64,000 nt of DNA from Cristatella mucedo (Eukaryota > Bryozoa > Phylactolaemata > Cristatellidae), in contig WPIO01000031.1 in the NCBI GenBank assembly GCA_009760855.2, positions 575,001 to 639,000 of the forward strand, given 5' to 3'. The notes below the pieces were generated by a model. The model was not told the DNA's origin and did not search any database. It saw only the letters and a list, made by a program, of their open reading frames with translations. Shown here piece after piece: positions 19,829-29,009 of this stretch (its first letter is position 1; each line of letters begins with the position of its first letter). The position numbers and the translations under genes are program-made.

Positions 19829-22548
19829 CTCTCGCTCTCTCGCTCTCTCGCTGAGGCGACTGCGACGAGCGACTCGATTCTCAGATAGGCAGCCAGCGGC
19901 GGCCTTGAAGGGAGCCACACGGCAATGTCGGCTGCGGCTGCTGGCCGATACGAGGTGGCCGCACTGCAGTCAATGGGCCCCGAACTCCGCTCCGCTCGTA
20001 GCCACGGTCTGCAGCCGACGACTGGCGGCGACAGGATCGGTTGTGCTGGATGGCGATTCTTTACCATCCATCCCGAAATCCACTAGTCGCCGGGATCGCG
20101 GCGTCGTGCTCAGCCAGCCTCGGCCGCCGCGCGAGCCCAGGGCAGCCCGATTGCAGCGAGCACGAGCCACGCGGCGGCTCGTGCTCACTGCAATCGTCGA
20201 GCGGCGCTCGGCGCACATTCGTCGAGCAGCTAGCTGAACGGGGGAGCCGTGCGTGAGCACTCGGTGCCGAGCGAGCGCTCCCACAGCGCCGAGTTCGCAC
20301 CGGCGGTTCTCGCCAAGAGACGACAGCGGCTCGAGACGAGGACGATGGCGAACGGAGGGTTTCGCTCGCCGGGCGCTCGTTTCGTCTCTGTGGCGAGCGC
20401 CAACACGTCCGGCCCTTAGCCCGGCCCGGTTTGGTCCGGCCCTTAGCCCGGCCAGGCTCCTGCCCCGCCGCCGCCCGATGCCAAGTGCTGCTCTTGTAGG
20501 AAGCTGGCGATCGCCAGGCGAGCTGTCGCCGGTCGCCCGACGGCCGAGGACGTTGAACTGGCGGTGCGACGACTGACCGAGGCGTGGCTGGACATGCGCG
20601 AGCGCACGAGTGCTCGATTCATGGACTCGCTGCGCACGAACCACTGGTAAAGAAAAATGGTCCCTGGCGCTAGGGCTTCGAGGCGATCTCGCATCTTCTC
20701 CGGGGGCTTCGTTTGGCAGCGGCGCCCCGCGTAATGAAAATCGGCGGCAACGCTCTCTCCGTCTCTCGTCTTGCCACCGCCGTAAAATTTTCTCTGTGAG
20801 CGACTCGGCGGTAGAGTCGTCGGGCCAGAGAGGGGTTGGGGCGGCGGCGGGCAGAAGTTGAAGCGGAATTGGACAGCAACCGCTCGCTCGCAGATCGGGT
20901 CCGGTACGGTCGCCCTATCCACACTTGACGCCCCCACGTGGAGTGCGCACGCGCTGCCGGCGTTTTTATTTAGTTCTGTGGCTCTCGAGCTTGAGTGGAA
21001 GAGCCTCAGCTCAGCGCTGCCGCAGAGACCGGCACGACAGGGCATGCAGATCTCGTCGAGCGTGTCCTTTTTGAGCCGCCGCTGGGAATCGTGCTCAGCC
21101 GCCGGTTCTCGAAGCAGCAGCGGCAGTCGCTCGCTCGGCGACCGGGTCTCCGCGCTGTGACGACGCGTTTCAGCAACCTTTTGACGAAGTACTACGTCAA
21201 AAGGGGCAGCGCCACCTACGCCGACTGGCTGTCACGCTGGCGCTCGCGAGGCATGAAGCTGGATGACTTGAGTGCTCACCGCCCGCTAACGAGAGAGGAG
21301 ATTGCTGCCGACGAGCCCTGCACCTGGTATGCCCGGCCCGGCCCAGCACGCCTACCCTCTTGCCGAAATTTTCTCGGAATCGCGCTCGAGAGGCGGCTCC
21401 GGAGTTTCCGAGATGCAATCGTTGCTGGGCCCATCGAAACGGGCCGCTCGGCACGGGCGCGAACCTCGAGCAGCCACGTGCGTCGAACCGCCGACTCGCC
21501 ACCGCCGCAGGCGATTCACCACCGGCTCGAGTCTCGTTTCTTTTCGGCCGAGCTGGCGGGCGGACGGAGCGCGACCTGCCGCGACAATTGTCCCTTCAAT
21601 TCAAAGAGTTCCGCCTCTCGCGGCGAGCCCCGACCTCGCCCGCTTTCGAGCCGCTCTGTGAGCCTCGCTGTATTTCTTTCGAGCGTCGGTTTCTTTCTGG
21701 GTTTTCCTTTCTTCCCGTCGAGCGACGCTCGAGCTCAAAAGCTGCTGCGCCGTCGTCGGTCGGTGGGGGAGCGACGTTCGAGCAGACCGAAGCGTGCTGT
21801 CACGCGCCAGTCCGCCCGCCCGCCCGAGCTAGCCAAGCCGAGCGCTCGCTCAGGTTCGCCGAACTCGAGGCGGAGGTGCAACGCGTTCGGCTGCTGCCAG
21901 CGGACGGCGCCTTGAAGCGCACGGCGGACGCGCTCGTCAGGATTCGTCGCTTCGCTAGCGAGGATTTCGCGTCCAAGCTGTCGGGCCCACAGGTCGGTGA
22001 CAGCGACGATGCAGCATTCGCCGGGCGGGCGGCAAGGAGGCGCCAGGCCGCCGACGCAAGGCGATCGCTTCTATTCTGAACGCGCGCGCCGCCTGGCTGG
22101 CTGGCTGGCTAGCTATTTGCACGAACCCGCTGTCGCATGGTTCGTGCAAGTTTTAGGAGCGGATGTGCTTGCTCGCCATGTCGTTTCCTGCTTACGAGAT
22201 GCTCACTTTCTGCATGCAGGCGGCGTTCAAGGTGAGCCTCCCGTTCTAAATGCGTGCGTGCGTGCGGGGGGGGGGGGGTGGTGGGTGCTCTGAAGCGGGG
22301 GGGGGGGGGGTTGGGGCGCTCCAAAGCAGACGACGAGAAAAGACTCCGTCCTTGGCCGGCGAGCCGTTCTGGGAGCGAGCGTGGCAGCGCCGCCCGCCCT
22401 CGCTGCCCCCGACAAGGAGCTTCTAGCCGGCGTTTCTGCCACTTATCGAGCGGCTCTGAGACGCTTGCACGACGCCTTCCTTTGCATTATGCCAGCGACA
22501 GCCTTTCGAAGACAAAATTCGCGAGAGTTTACGCTTAACAAACTTTAA
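11688..22548 (+). CDS. Unrecognised multi-exon gene (gene X)
   Basis: Twelve candidate exons on the plus strand join without a phase break: 11688-11942, 12411-12556, 12723-12831, 15345-15526, 16186-16458, 17928-17951, 18058-18144, 20500-20646, 21174-21326, 21854-21992, 22157-22231, 22417-22548. They total 1722 nt or 573 residues plus TAA. The first exon has no ATG, so at least one 5' exon is missing. The protein is rich in charged helical segments (LLSDLLAESRRREAA, INDELSKLQTRADEMLLEEQ, VELAVRRLTEAWLDMRERTS, FAELEAEVQRVRLL), with Ala/Gly/Ser linkers and a more hydrophobic C-terminal part (CLLAMSFPAYEMLTFCMQAA). I recognise no family. Support is exon-by-exon splice consensus, phase matching and protein-like composition; exons 1, 6 and 7 are weakest. 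No homology was checked. Confidence 0.55.
12411..12556 (+). CDS. Gene X candidate exon 2
   Basis: Strong acceptor TTTTTTCTAG, donor CG|GTAGCG, phase 0 to 2. Encodes EKRSRAERLRQAAENSGQAD and an acidic patch VYDDDSSPEAAQSFREEDAD. Confidence 0.55.
12723..12831 (+). CDS. Gene X candidate exon 3
   Basis: Acceptor GCCTTGCAG, donor AAG|GTAAGC, phase 2 to 0. Encodes VSNERDAADIEEKLRCIYVI, LCSVKNMKPALAKKRK. It has low GC for the area, and both splice sites are good. Confidence 0.6.
13015..13100. repeat. (CT)n microsatellite
   Basis: About 55 nt of pure CT, then imperfect CT with TTTC/CCCT interruptions, 185 nt downstream of gene X exon 3. Confidence 0.97.
13250..15010. repeat. Degenerate satellite, period near 170 bp
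   Basis: The word GGCAATGCACGGCAATCGAC (variants) recurs at about 13441, 13620, 13786, 13948, 14121, 14300, 14466, 14641, 14839 and 14971. Each is followed by AGCAATGGCCGGGCC, then a stretch like AAAATTGGCTG..GCGAAGCT, then TTTAAAGTGCA. About ten diverged monomers lie in the gene X intron between candidate exons 3 and 4. Confidence 0.85.
15345..15526 (+). CDS. Gene X candidate exon 4
   Basis: Donor ATGAA|GTAACG, phase 0 to 2. Encodes TDSPESGTVNNNNSVDLAAS, then LRALQSWGRFLELPVEDKET. The acceptor (GCCGCCGAG) is weak; upstream AGs give the wrong phase. Confidence 0.5.
16186..16458 (+). CDS. Gene X candidate exon 5
   Basis: Acceptor CGCTGCAG, phase 2. Encodes INDELSKLQTRADEMLLEEQ, MERRLSSARASFAAAG, a Gly-rich stretch and SWLSAELESALQL. 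The 3' end is ambiguous. CAG|GCGCGT fits the phase of the next exon but is a weak GC donor; a GT lies 4 nt further on in another phase. Confidence 0.5.
17928..17951 (+). CDS. Gene X candidate exon 6 (24-nt microexon)
   Basis: Acceptor CAATTTTAG and strong donor AA|GTAAGT bracket 24 nt coding FSDEKRS in the phase the neighbours need (2 to 2). The splice signals are good, but the exon is too short to judge by coding content. Confidence 0.4.
18058..18144 (+). CDS. Gene X candidate exon 7
   Basis: Acceptor CCCTGCAG, donor AAG|GTGCGC, phase 2 to 2, 29 residues rich in Ala/Arg/Ser ending CSIEPEDRR. The chain can skip it without a phase change, so it may be optional or false. Confidence 0.35.
18241..18332. 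repeat. (TA)n microsatellite with GTGTGCG interruption
   Basis: Two TA blocks separated by CGTGTGCG, a potential cruciform, adjoining a SINE1 tail. Confidence 0.97.
18375..18512 (-). mobile_element. SINE1 copy
   Basis: Head GGTTTGGATCAGTGGTTAAG, B box GTCGTGGGGTCGAGCACC, tail ending GGCGCTGTACAAATTAAGT. It sits beside a (TA)n array in a gene X intron. Confidence 0.85.
18557..18582. repeat. Perfect 26-bp palindrome
   Basis: GTGCGAGCTCGCA followed directly by its reverse complement. Confidence 0.98.
18858..19380 (+). mobile_element. LINE-A 3' end, decayed
   Basis: Starts ACATCCAAGTTGGCCCGTGG and ends GTGCCTAGAAAGAGATTTAG CTCTCCGAGGGCGCTATACG, the family tail. The coding part is full of stops. 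It lies in the largest gene X intron. Confidence 0.78.
19699..19748. repeat. Perfect 50-bp palindrome (24-bp arms)
   Basis: The arm GCAGCGGCGTACGGCCGTCG TTTG, a 2-nt TT spacer, then its exact reverse complement. Confidence 0.98.
19783..19852. repeat. (CT)n microsatellite
   Basis: TCTCTC array ending in CTCTCG units, in a gene X intron 35 nt after a perfect palindrome. Confidence 0.95.
20148..20196. repeat. Inverted repeat, 21-bp arms
   Basis: CGATTGCAG(C/T)GAGCACGAGCC arms with one mismatch around the 7-nt loop ACGCGGC. Confidence 0.97.
20500..20646 (+). CDS. Gene X candidate exon 8
   Basis: Acceptor CTCTTGTAG, donor TG|GTAAAG, phase 2 to 2. Encodes KLAIARRAVAGRPTAEDVEL, AVRRLTEAWLDMRERTSARF and MDSLRTNH, an amphipathic helical stretch. 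Confidence 0.6.
21174..21326 (+). CDS. Gene X candidate exon 9
   Basis: Acceptor GCGTTTCAG, donor TG|GTATGC, phase 2 to 2. Encodes NLLTKYYVKRGSATYADWLS, RWRSRGMKLDDLSAHRPLTR, EEIAADEPCT. Confidence 0.62.
21854..21992 (+). CDS. Gene X candidate exon 10
   Basis: Acceptor CTCGCTCAG, donor CAG|GTCGGT, phase 2 to 0. Encodes FAELEAEVQRVRLLPADGAL, KRTADALVRIRRFASEDFAS, KLSGPQ. Confidence 0.62.
22157..22231 (+). CDS. Gene X candidate exon 11
   Basis: Acceptor AAGTTTTAG, donor AAG|GTGAGC, phase 0 to 0, 25 residues beginning ERMCLLAMSFPAYEMLTFCM, the most hydrophobic segment of the protein. Confidence 0.6.
22417..22548 (+). CDS. Gene X candidate terminal exon 12
   Basis: Acceptor CCGACAAG (or the AG 3 nt later), phase 0. 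Encodes ELLAGVSATYRAALRRLHDA, FLCIMPATAFRRQNSREFTL, NKL, then TAA. No AATAAA was seen in the next few hundred bases. Confidence 0.55.
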   Translation, partial: ELLAGVSATYRAALRRLHDAFLCIMPATAFRRQNSREFTLNKL

Positions 22549-23747
22549 TATGAAGCTTTCACGATGCACATGAAAATACAGGCTATGCATGCTGGGCCTT
22601 GAACCCTTTAGCAGCCGCACTTACGCTTGCCCCTTCCGAACCCTATGCTCTCGATCACTCGGCTTCGGTGCCTCCCAGACGAGAGACTCACATCGGTACA
22701 CTATGAGTGGAGGCGGCGGCGGCAGCGACGGTGGGGGTGGGGTTCGGTGGCGAACGATCGATCGGGAGGCTGCGTCGGCGGCTCGCTCTGAGGCGGCGGC
22801 GGAGGCTGGCTCGGCGGCTGCAGCGCGGCCCGGATTCGCTTGGCACCAGCTGTGACACAGGAGACACCGTGCCAGCTGCGAAGCACAAGAGACCTCACGT
22901 GAGAATATTCTCTCTCGCGATAGTTCGTGCTCGGCGCCGTCCTGGGCCTTGACAGCCGACTGCTCTGGCGTTGCCTCAAGCTACGCCGACTTCCGGTTCA
23001 CGCAGCACTCGCCGGGGACGCTCTCGACGTCACTTAAGGGCTCCGGCGCCCTCCAAGACCGAACGTATCTGCGGGTCTCCAGCGCCGCCCCTGCTGCCGC
23101 CGTGCCGCCAATTCACACCCGACGTCGGCCGTTCAGCGAGGAACGTGTCGGAGCAGCCGCGCCCGGTCGGGGCCGAGCGCCGAGGCAGAGTATCTCGTAC
23201 GCCGGCCGAGCTGGCTGACAAAGAGCGGCCACGGCCGCTGAGTGTATCGCCGCTCGGAGTCGGGCGAATGTAGCGCGCTCAGCCAAGAGCTGCCCCCCTA
23301 CCGCAGCAAGAGCTCCCACCGAAGCACGAGACAGGCGGGCCGGGCCGGCCGGCGCTCACGTGGCCACTCCGCCGCCGCGAGCATCCTCGCCCGAGCCCAG
23401 AGAACTGCTCTTTCCACTTGACTTACTAAATATACACGAACGCTTGCCGAAGTCCGTCAGCAATCGGGCCCGACCGACCGAGAGACCCGGCAGCGAACGA
23501 GGGTGCACACCCCGATCAGCCAGTCGCCGGTTAGCGTTCCGGTCCGAGGGGCTCTGACAGAAGGGGCGGGCGGGGGGGGGGAGCTTCTCGCGAAAAGCTG
23601 GGAGGCTCCATCGTCCGCCGCATTCAAATTCATTTCGACCGCCACACGCTCCTCCACCAGCCGCCGGCGTTTTCGCCTCGATCGTCGTCTGCCGCTGCCA
23701 CCGACTCCTCCACCTCGGTGACACCGATCGAGCCATCGGCACCAATC
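22549..23747. other. Intergenic, between convergent gene X and bHLH gene
   Basis: GC-rich; G-runs and a GGC-rich stretch (22700-22840). No coding segment with splice support and no mobile element was recognised. Confidence 0.5.
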
Positions 23748-24533
23748 TCAAGCATTGCAGTTGGGCCAGTCGCGGTCCACCAGGTATTCCGCTGCCTCGA
23801 AGGCGCCGTCGCTCGACGCGGCGGCCGCCGCACTTCTGCCGAACTCGTGGATCGATGGAGGAGCAGGCGCGGCCTCCATCGCCTCGGCCACGCCAGCGCC
23901 AGCTGCCCCCTCGGTCGCGGCCGCTGCGCTCTCACCGTTGCCGTCGTCGCTGTTAAGTATCTCGAACATGAAGCCGATGTAGTGCGCCGCCAGGCGAAGA
24001 GTCTCGATGCGAGAGATGCGCGTCTCGTAGGCGAAGCGCGGCACGATGTCGCGCAGAGCGTCGAACGCCTCGTTCATGCTGACCATGCGCTGCCGCTCGC
24101 GAACGTTGGCCGCCTGCCTCTGCATCGGCGTGGTGACGCGCTTTCGCCTCGGCGCTTTCGCCTCGTCGACGCTCTCTTCTCCGCCTCCTCCTACTGCTAC
24201 TTGGGCAGCCGACACCGCCATCGGGCCGCTGGGCGGCGGCGCGCAGTCTGGGGAGAAGCAGCAGACGCCCTCGCCGCACGGCTCGGCCGCCTGCCCGGTG
24301 AGTAGTTGGCCGTTGCTGGCGAGCCAAGAAGCGCCGTTGCCGCTGCTCTGCACCGAAGCCGCTGCCGCTGCAACCTGCGGCCGGCTCCACCAGCTGCCGT
24401 CCGGAGCGCTCCAAGAAGGGGCCATCGCCGCCGCCACTGGGCTCGAATCGGGCTCGAAAGCGGCCGTCGGCCCATCGGTGAAGCAGCACGACGCGGAGTT
24501 GCCGTCGCCGACGGAAATTTGCTGCCGCAGCAT
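23748..24533 (-). CDS. FERD3L: bHLH transcription factor, Fer3/FERD3L type
   Basis: A single-exon ORF of 261 residues. The basic helix-loop-helix domain is at about 138-193: [13 protein letters not shown] (basic), [12 protein letters not shown] (helix 1), [20 protein letters not shown] (loop and helix 2), GFMFEIL. The [19 protein letters not shown] signature is that of Fer3/FERD3L rather than PTF1A (LPYEKRLSRVDTLRLA) or HAND. This class acts as nuclear E-box-binding dimers in neural development. The flanks are Ala/Gly/Ser-rich low complexity, and the C-terminus ends DWPNCNA. Absence of introns fits the vertebrate FERD3L gene. Upstream are a TATA-like element and a CACGTG E-box. The overlapping frames are shadows. 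Confidence 0.87.
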   Translation of the reverse strand: MLRQQISVGDGNSASCCFTDGPTAAFEPDSSPVAAAMAPSWSAPDGSWWSRPQVAAAAASVQSSGNGASWLASNGQLLTGQAAEPCGEGVCCFSPDCAPPPSGPMAVSAAQVAVGGGGEESVDEAKAPRRKRVTTPMQRQAANVRERQRMVSMNEAFDALRDIVPRFAYETRISRIETLRLAAHYIGFMFEILNSDDGNGESAAAATEGAAGAGVAEAMEAAPAPPSIHEFGRSAAAAASSDGAFEAAEYLVDRDWPNCNA

Positions 24534-24575
24534 CCTCGTTCAACGCAACCCGAAAGCGCACGCGTGAAACCGCAC

Positions 24576-24604
24576 GGCACGTGCCCTAGCCGACTCCTTA
24601 AATA
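24576..24604 (-). promoter_or_regulatory. TATA-like box and E-box upstream of bHLH gene
   Basis: On the minus strand TATTTAA (24604-24598) lies about 65 nt before the start codon. The palindrome GGCACGTGCC (24585-24576) containing the E-box CACGTG lies between it and the ATG, close to where transcription would start. Confidence 0.45.
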
Positions 24605-25224
24605 GCGAGCGAGCCGAAGCGCCGCCTGGCGGATCACTAAAGTAGCTAGTAGCGCTCGAGCCCGCGCCGGCAGGCGGCGTGGCTGCCGGCCAGCTATTGT
24701 CATACGAGTGTCCGAGTCAATTACGAGGGGCCGTTGTCCTCTTATCTACGGTTGGACGGCCAGTTCGATGGCCCTGCACCGCCCGCCGCCTCGAACCAAC
24801 CGGCGTCTCGTTCGGAAGGGGTCGCTTTTAATTACGTTTGCCGAGAACCGATTAATCGGTGAAACCATTCGGCAGCGGCCGAGCTTCGAGATTGCCGAAA
24901 AGTCCATTGAACTCGCGGCGCCCCATCGTCGCCGACACCAGTCGCTCTGCCGGCCTCGCACACGTCGCCTCGCACGCGCCTCGAGACTAGAGCCGAAGCA
25001 GGAGCCATGGCTCGGCCATTCATGGCGCTAAGACGGCCGCCCGATCCGAAGTCGCCTGCTTAGAGAGCGATCGAATAGGCAGAAGACGACGGCGGCGGCG
25101 GCAGTTTTGAGGTTTGCCGGCCATCAGGCGGGCAATTTATATTCTGATTAACGCTTCGCTTCAGTTAAAGGGTACCTTTTAAGTTTCCGAGCTGACACAA
25201 TTGAGCTATTTTAATCAGCCGGAG

Positions 25225-25628
25225 CAACTAGCGATGCAACTCGGGACTAGCGCGCTGCTGCAGTTCGAGATTAGCTGCAGTGCAGCTGCAGTGTGCTACT
25301 AGCGCTGCCGCGTTCGTCTACGTGCGACTAGCAGTGTGCTACTAGCGCTTCGGCGTGCGACTATCGCACTGCAGCGAGCAAGCGCGCCAGTGTGCGACTA
25401 GCGATGCAGCGTTCGCCTACGTGCAACTAGCGCTTCGGCGTGCGAATATCGCACTGCAGCATGCAAGCGCACTGGTTCGCAACTAGCGATGCAGTGTGCT
25501 ACTAGCGCTGCCCCGGTTCGTCTACGTGCGACTAGCGCTTTGGCGTGCGGCTAGCGCTGCTGCAGTGTGTGACTAGCCCTGCAGCCTTCGAGTACGTGCG
25601 GCTAGCCAGCAGCGTGCCACCAGCGCTG
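25225..25628. repeat. Minisatellite built on GTGCGACTAGCGCT
   Basis: The short words GTGCGACTAGC and GTGCTACTAGCGCT alternate with GCAGC and TTCGTCTACGTGCG. The longer word CGTTCGTCTACGTGCGACTA recurs at 25311, 25410, 25515 and 25585, suggesting a higher-order unit of 70-105 bp. Confidence 0.8.
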
Positions 25629-25637
25629 CAGCTCAAG

Positions 25638-25708
25638 ACCAGCTGTGACCAGGCTGCAACTCACGACCAGCTGTGACCAGGCTGCAACTCACGACCAGCT
25701 GTGACCAG
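25638..25708. repeat. 28-bp tandem repeat, about 2.5 copies
   Basis: ACCAGCTGTGACCAGGCTGC AACTCACG repeats exactly at 25638 and 25666 and starts again at 25694. Confidence 0.9.
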
Positions 25709-26399
25709 CTTTTCGCGGCGCCGAGGCCCGACGAGGCGGCGTTGCCGCTCGAGCGGGTGTCATGTTCGGCGGGCGGGCTGCACGCAGGGTGGTAGATGAC
25801 ACAATGCTGCCGACCAATGGCGGCCGGCGTTGATTTCGCGCTAGACAGCCATTCTGCCGCTTAGCTAAAGTGGTGGCGGTGTCGTCTGTCACCGTCGCAG
25901 CAGGCTGCTTTCCCACAGCTCTGAGTCTGAGCCGCGTGCACGGATACATTTTGGAGTGCTCACAGCCACAGCGAGCGACTGTTCCGCCAGGCCTGCCTGC
26001 AACTGCCGCTGTACAGTTCGTTGGGCTAGGGGAATCTCGGAGCCAGAACGGCTCAAAGGAAGGCTTTCCAGCAGATGGCATCGCGTGCACCTGCGTAGCA
26101 GCGCCCCTTCCGTCCGCTCATCGCGTGCTTCCAATACTGTGAAACGCCCTCATTGTGAGCCTCTCGGTCGGTGAGGCCTCGAAGAGGGCTTCTGGGGGCG
26201 AGCGAGATGCTTACCCAACGACATGGGGCACGTGCAGCAGAGTGGAAAAAGTGAGCGAAAGCTGATGCGAAACGGTCAAGGACGCAACAAAAATTCCAGT
26301 GGTAGCATCACGAACAGCATCGGCTTGCTTTGCAAAAGACGGGTCGAGTCCCGTAGTCGCTCAGACTGCTAGCAAGGCGAACAAAGTGTGATTCAGTAA

Positions 26400-27835
26400 T
26401 GGGAAAACTCAACGCTCAAAATCGGCTCTGCCAACATATCTCCAGTTGCATATTCACGAAATCTAGGTGTCCTATTCCAAAGTGATCTCTCATTAGACGA
26501 CACAATAGCGCCACAGTCAACTCTGCCTGCTTTTAGCCACCAAACATTGCCCGAATTCGGGCTTGCTAAGACAGGGATACTACACGTGTCTCCTTGCTAA
26601 AAGAGCTAGGATGGCTGCGGGTTGATCAACGGATACAGAGCAAAGTTCTTATGCTGACCCACAAGGCCCGCCACTACTTGGCTCCTTCGTACCCAGCTGA
26701 ACTGCTGCACCAGTTTCAGCCTCTTCGCGCCCACAGGTTTTGTATGGGCAATAAATTAGCTGTTCCATTCCTCCGCTTAAAGACCGTTGGCGACAGAAGC
26801 TTTAGCTCTGCAGGTCCTAGACTGTGGAACTCGCTTCCACAATTCTAAAGCAATGATAACTACTCTCCTGCTGCCGACTATAGCTCATCCTTTTCAACAG
26901 TCCTGAGCCGCTACTTCCATGCTACTCACTACCTCAGCTGCTCTCCTGACTCGGCTATGCTTTCCACTTTCTCTTTGTTGTCTGAGACAAAGTCTGTTGG
27001 CTACCGAATGCGTACCGAAAGCCGCTTATGCTATTAGAGCGCCATACAAAACTCTTCTGCGTAACACCCACATAGTCTTTGTGGAGTTACAGACGGAGAT
27101 ACATTACACTACATCCAAATTGGTCCATGCATTTGTTACACCCTGGTCTCAACTTCCGCAACTCACTGTTTGCTGGTCTACCGCCTGTGTAATCCGGTTC
27201 CTATCGCAAAAATCGGCAGCTTGTATCTATTAATCTAGGCTTGTCTGTCGTGAGCATCGCAGTTGCCATAACACACCACTTCTCGCCAACTTGCACTGAC
27301 TGCCAGTCAACCAGCGAATCTACTTCAAGGTTCTGTCACTCACTTTTAGGTCCCTTCATTCTGCAGCTCCCGCTTACCCGTCAGATCTAGTCCCACCACC
27401 AGACTCGGCATGGAACTACCCGCTTTTTTAATCATATAGTTTAGCCACACTTCGTACAAACCTTAAAACCCTTTCGAGATCATGCCTTCAGTTCGTGTGC
27501 TCCCAAAGCATGAAACTCATTCCCAACTGACGTCACGAGACCTCTGACGACATTTAAAAGGAAGCTAAAAATGCACCTATTTATCACAGCATTTGGTGAA
27601 TCACTGATTAGTCCTTTGTGTATTTATGCGCGCTGAATCTGTGCATGCTGCCACTAACCATACTGGCACGTTGATCCCTGAGCATGTCATCTTTTACCGT
27701 GTTATGCTTGTTGACATTGAGTATGCTACCTACCACTAAGCAATTGCACTTCCTTTATACCATAAGCAAAGTGCCTAGAAAGAGATTAGGATCTCTGAGA
27801 GCCCTATACAAATGTATTATCATTATCATTATAAC
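26400..27835 (+). mobile_element. LINE-A copy interrupted by LINE-B
   Basis: 26400-26582 matches the family around 33500-33640 on the minus strand. After a LINE-B insertion it resumes at ACTACATCCAAATTGGTCCA and continues to the tail CTGAGAGCCCTATACAAATG near 27820, then ATTATCATTATC. It is heavily decayed. Confidence 0.8.
26583..27116 (+). mobile_element. LINE-B 3' fragment inserted in LINE-A
   Basis: Encodes LKELGWLRVDQRIQSKVLML through SSAGPRLWNSLPQF, then decays. It ends CTTTGTGGAGTTACAGACGG AGATACATTACACTAC, the family tail. Confidence 0.85.
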
Positions 27836-27839
27836 ATAA

Positions 27840-29009
27840 AATTGCCAGGGCGCCCTTCATGAAAAGCTAACCTCTTTCGAGGCCCTTCACACGCGATGGA
27901 CTGAAGGCAGTGGATCAATAGATCAACGACACCGCGATCGCGATTTGAGCCACTCTATATAGGACAGTTCAGCATGAACGAAGCAAATGCTGTGAACACT
28001 CTGGACTGTCAGCTTCCTTTAAAGTGTCTGGGCGATGTAGCGACGCCAGTCGGCAGCGAGTCCGAAATTTGGGATCATCATAACTGAAGGTGCGGCATTC
28101 AAAAGATTTGAAGAGGCGCAGCAAATCGAACTCGTCGGAAGCTGAGCTGGTTGCTAAATGGGAAGTCCGATTAGGAAAGACTAGGGATAGATAAACCGGA
28201 GCGAGAGAGCGAAAGGGCTAGAGCGGGTATTTAGCAGAGCCGTAAACTCGACGCGGCACATGGCGGCATGATTGGAAAGCCAGTGCTGGCCGGTGACAGA
28301 TGGTGTTAAGAGGCAGGCGCGACGTTACCGAAGACCATCATATTGCGTCATATAGCACAGGCAGGAGGGCCTGCAAGCAGAGAGCTGTGCAGTAAATACG
28401 AATGCTGGGCCTAATCGAGAGCTGCCAATTGTTTGTTGTTTAAGAGCATGAGCTCGAGGCGAGCAGCAGCAGCAGCAGACAGTAAACCCCTAACTCAGGG
28501 CAGGCTCAGGGCTCAGACCACCAGTTGGGCCCTGGTGCAATGAGAGTTTTGCTCCTGTGCCCACTGTTTAACTTCGAGGCCCCTGCAAGGAATTTGGTAA
28601 AGGTTTAACACCAGCCACGGCCATAATGCATTGCACTGTAATTATGCAAGTGATCGCAACGCATAGCTGACGCTGCTGAAAGTTTGTTGAACGCTATCTG
28701 GGCGGTATCATCAAGAGAAGGCCAAGGTCAAGAAATCATTTTTAGTGCCCTACTGCCGACACAAAGCAGACGATCTACAGACAATGAGGAAGTGACTCGG
28801 TGCGGCTCCAACTCAGGCGCGACACGTTTAGGATGGCAGGAATGTGGTCGTGGCAAAAATATCACAATGCAAATGGTCACAAAAGATTACTTCAGGTCTA
28901 GGGCAGGCGATTGCGTCTCACTCTAGCATTGCCCCGCGAACTGCCAAAGCAGGGTGTTCAGATATCGGTTGTACTGCGCTTGACAGACCGTGCCCTAGGT
29001 TAAAATTCA
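27840..29009. other. No gene seen
   Basis: Mixed-composition spacer between a LINE-A end and a LINE-B start; only a short (CAG)n-like run near 28465. Confidence 0.5.

Larger units (their letters stand above)
24605..26399. other. Upstream flank of bHLH gene; repeats, no gene seen
   Basis: GC-rich to 25140, then the minisatellites at 25225-25708. Frames at 25690-26140 are open on both strands but not recognisable as protein. Confidence 0.5.

Noticed and set aside
19970-20644. 224-codon minus-strand ORF
   Set aside because: Low-complexity Arg/Ala/Ser content and antisense to the better supported gene X exon 8.
25311-25708. CRISPR-like array
   Set aside because: Repeats are degenerate and contiguous without unique spacers, in an animal genome; a minisatellite explains them.
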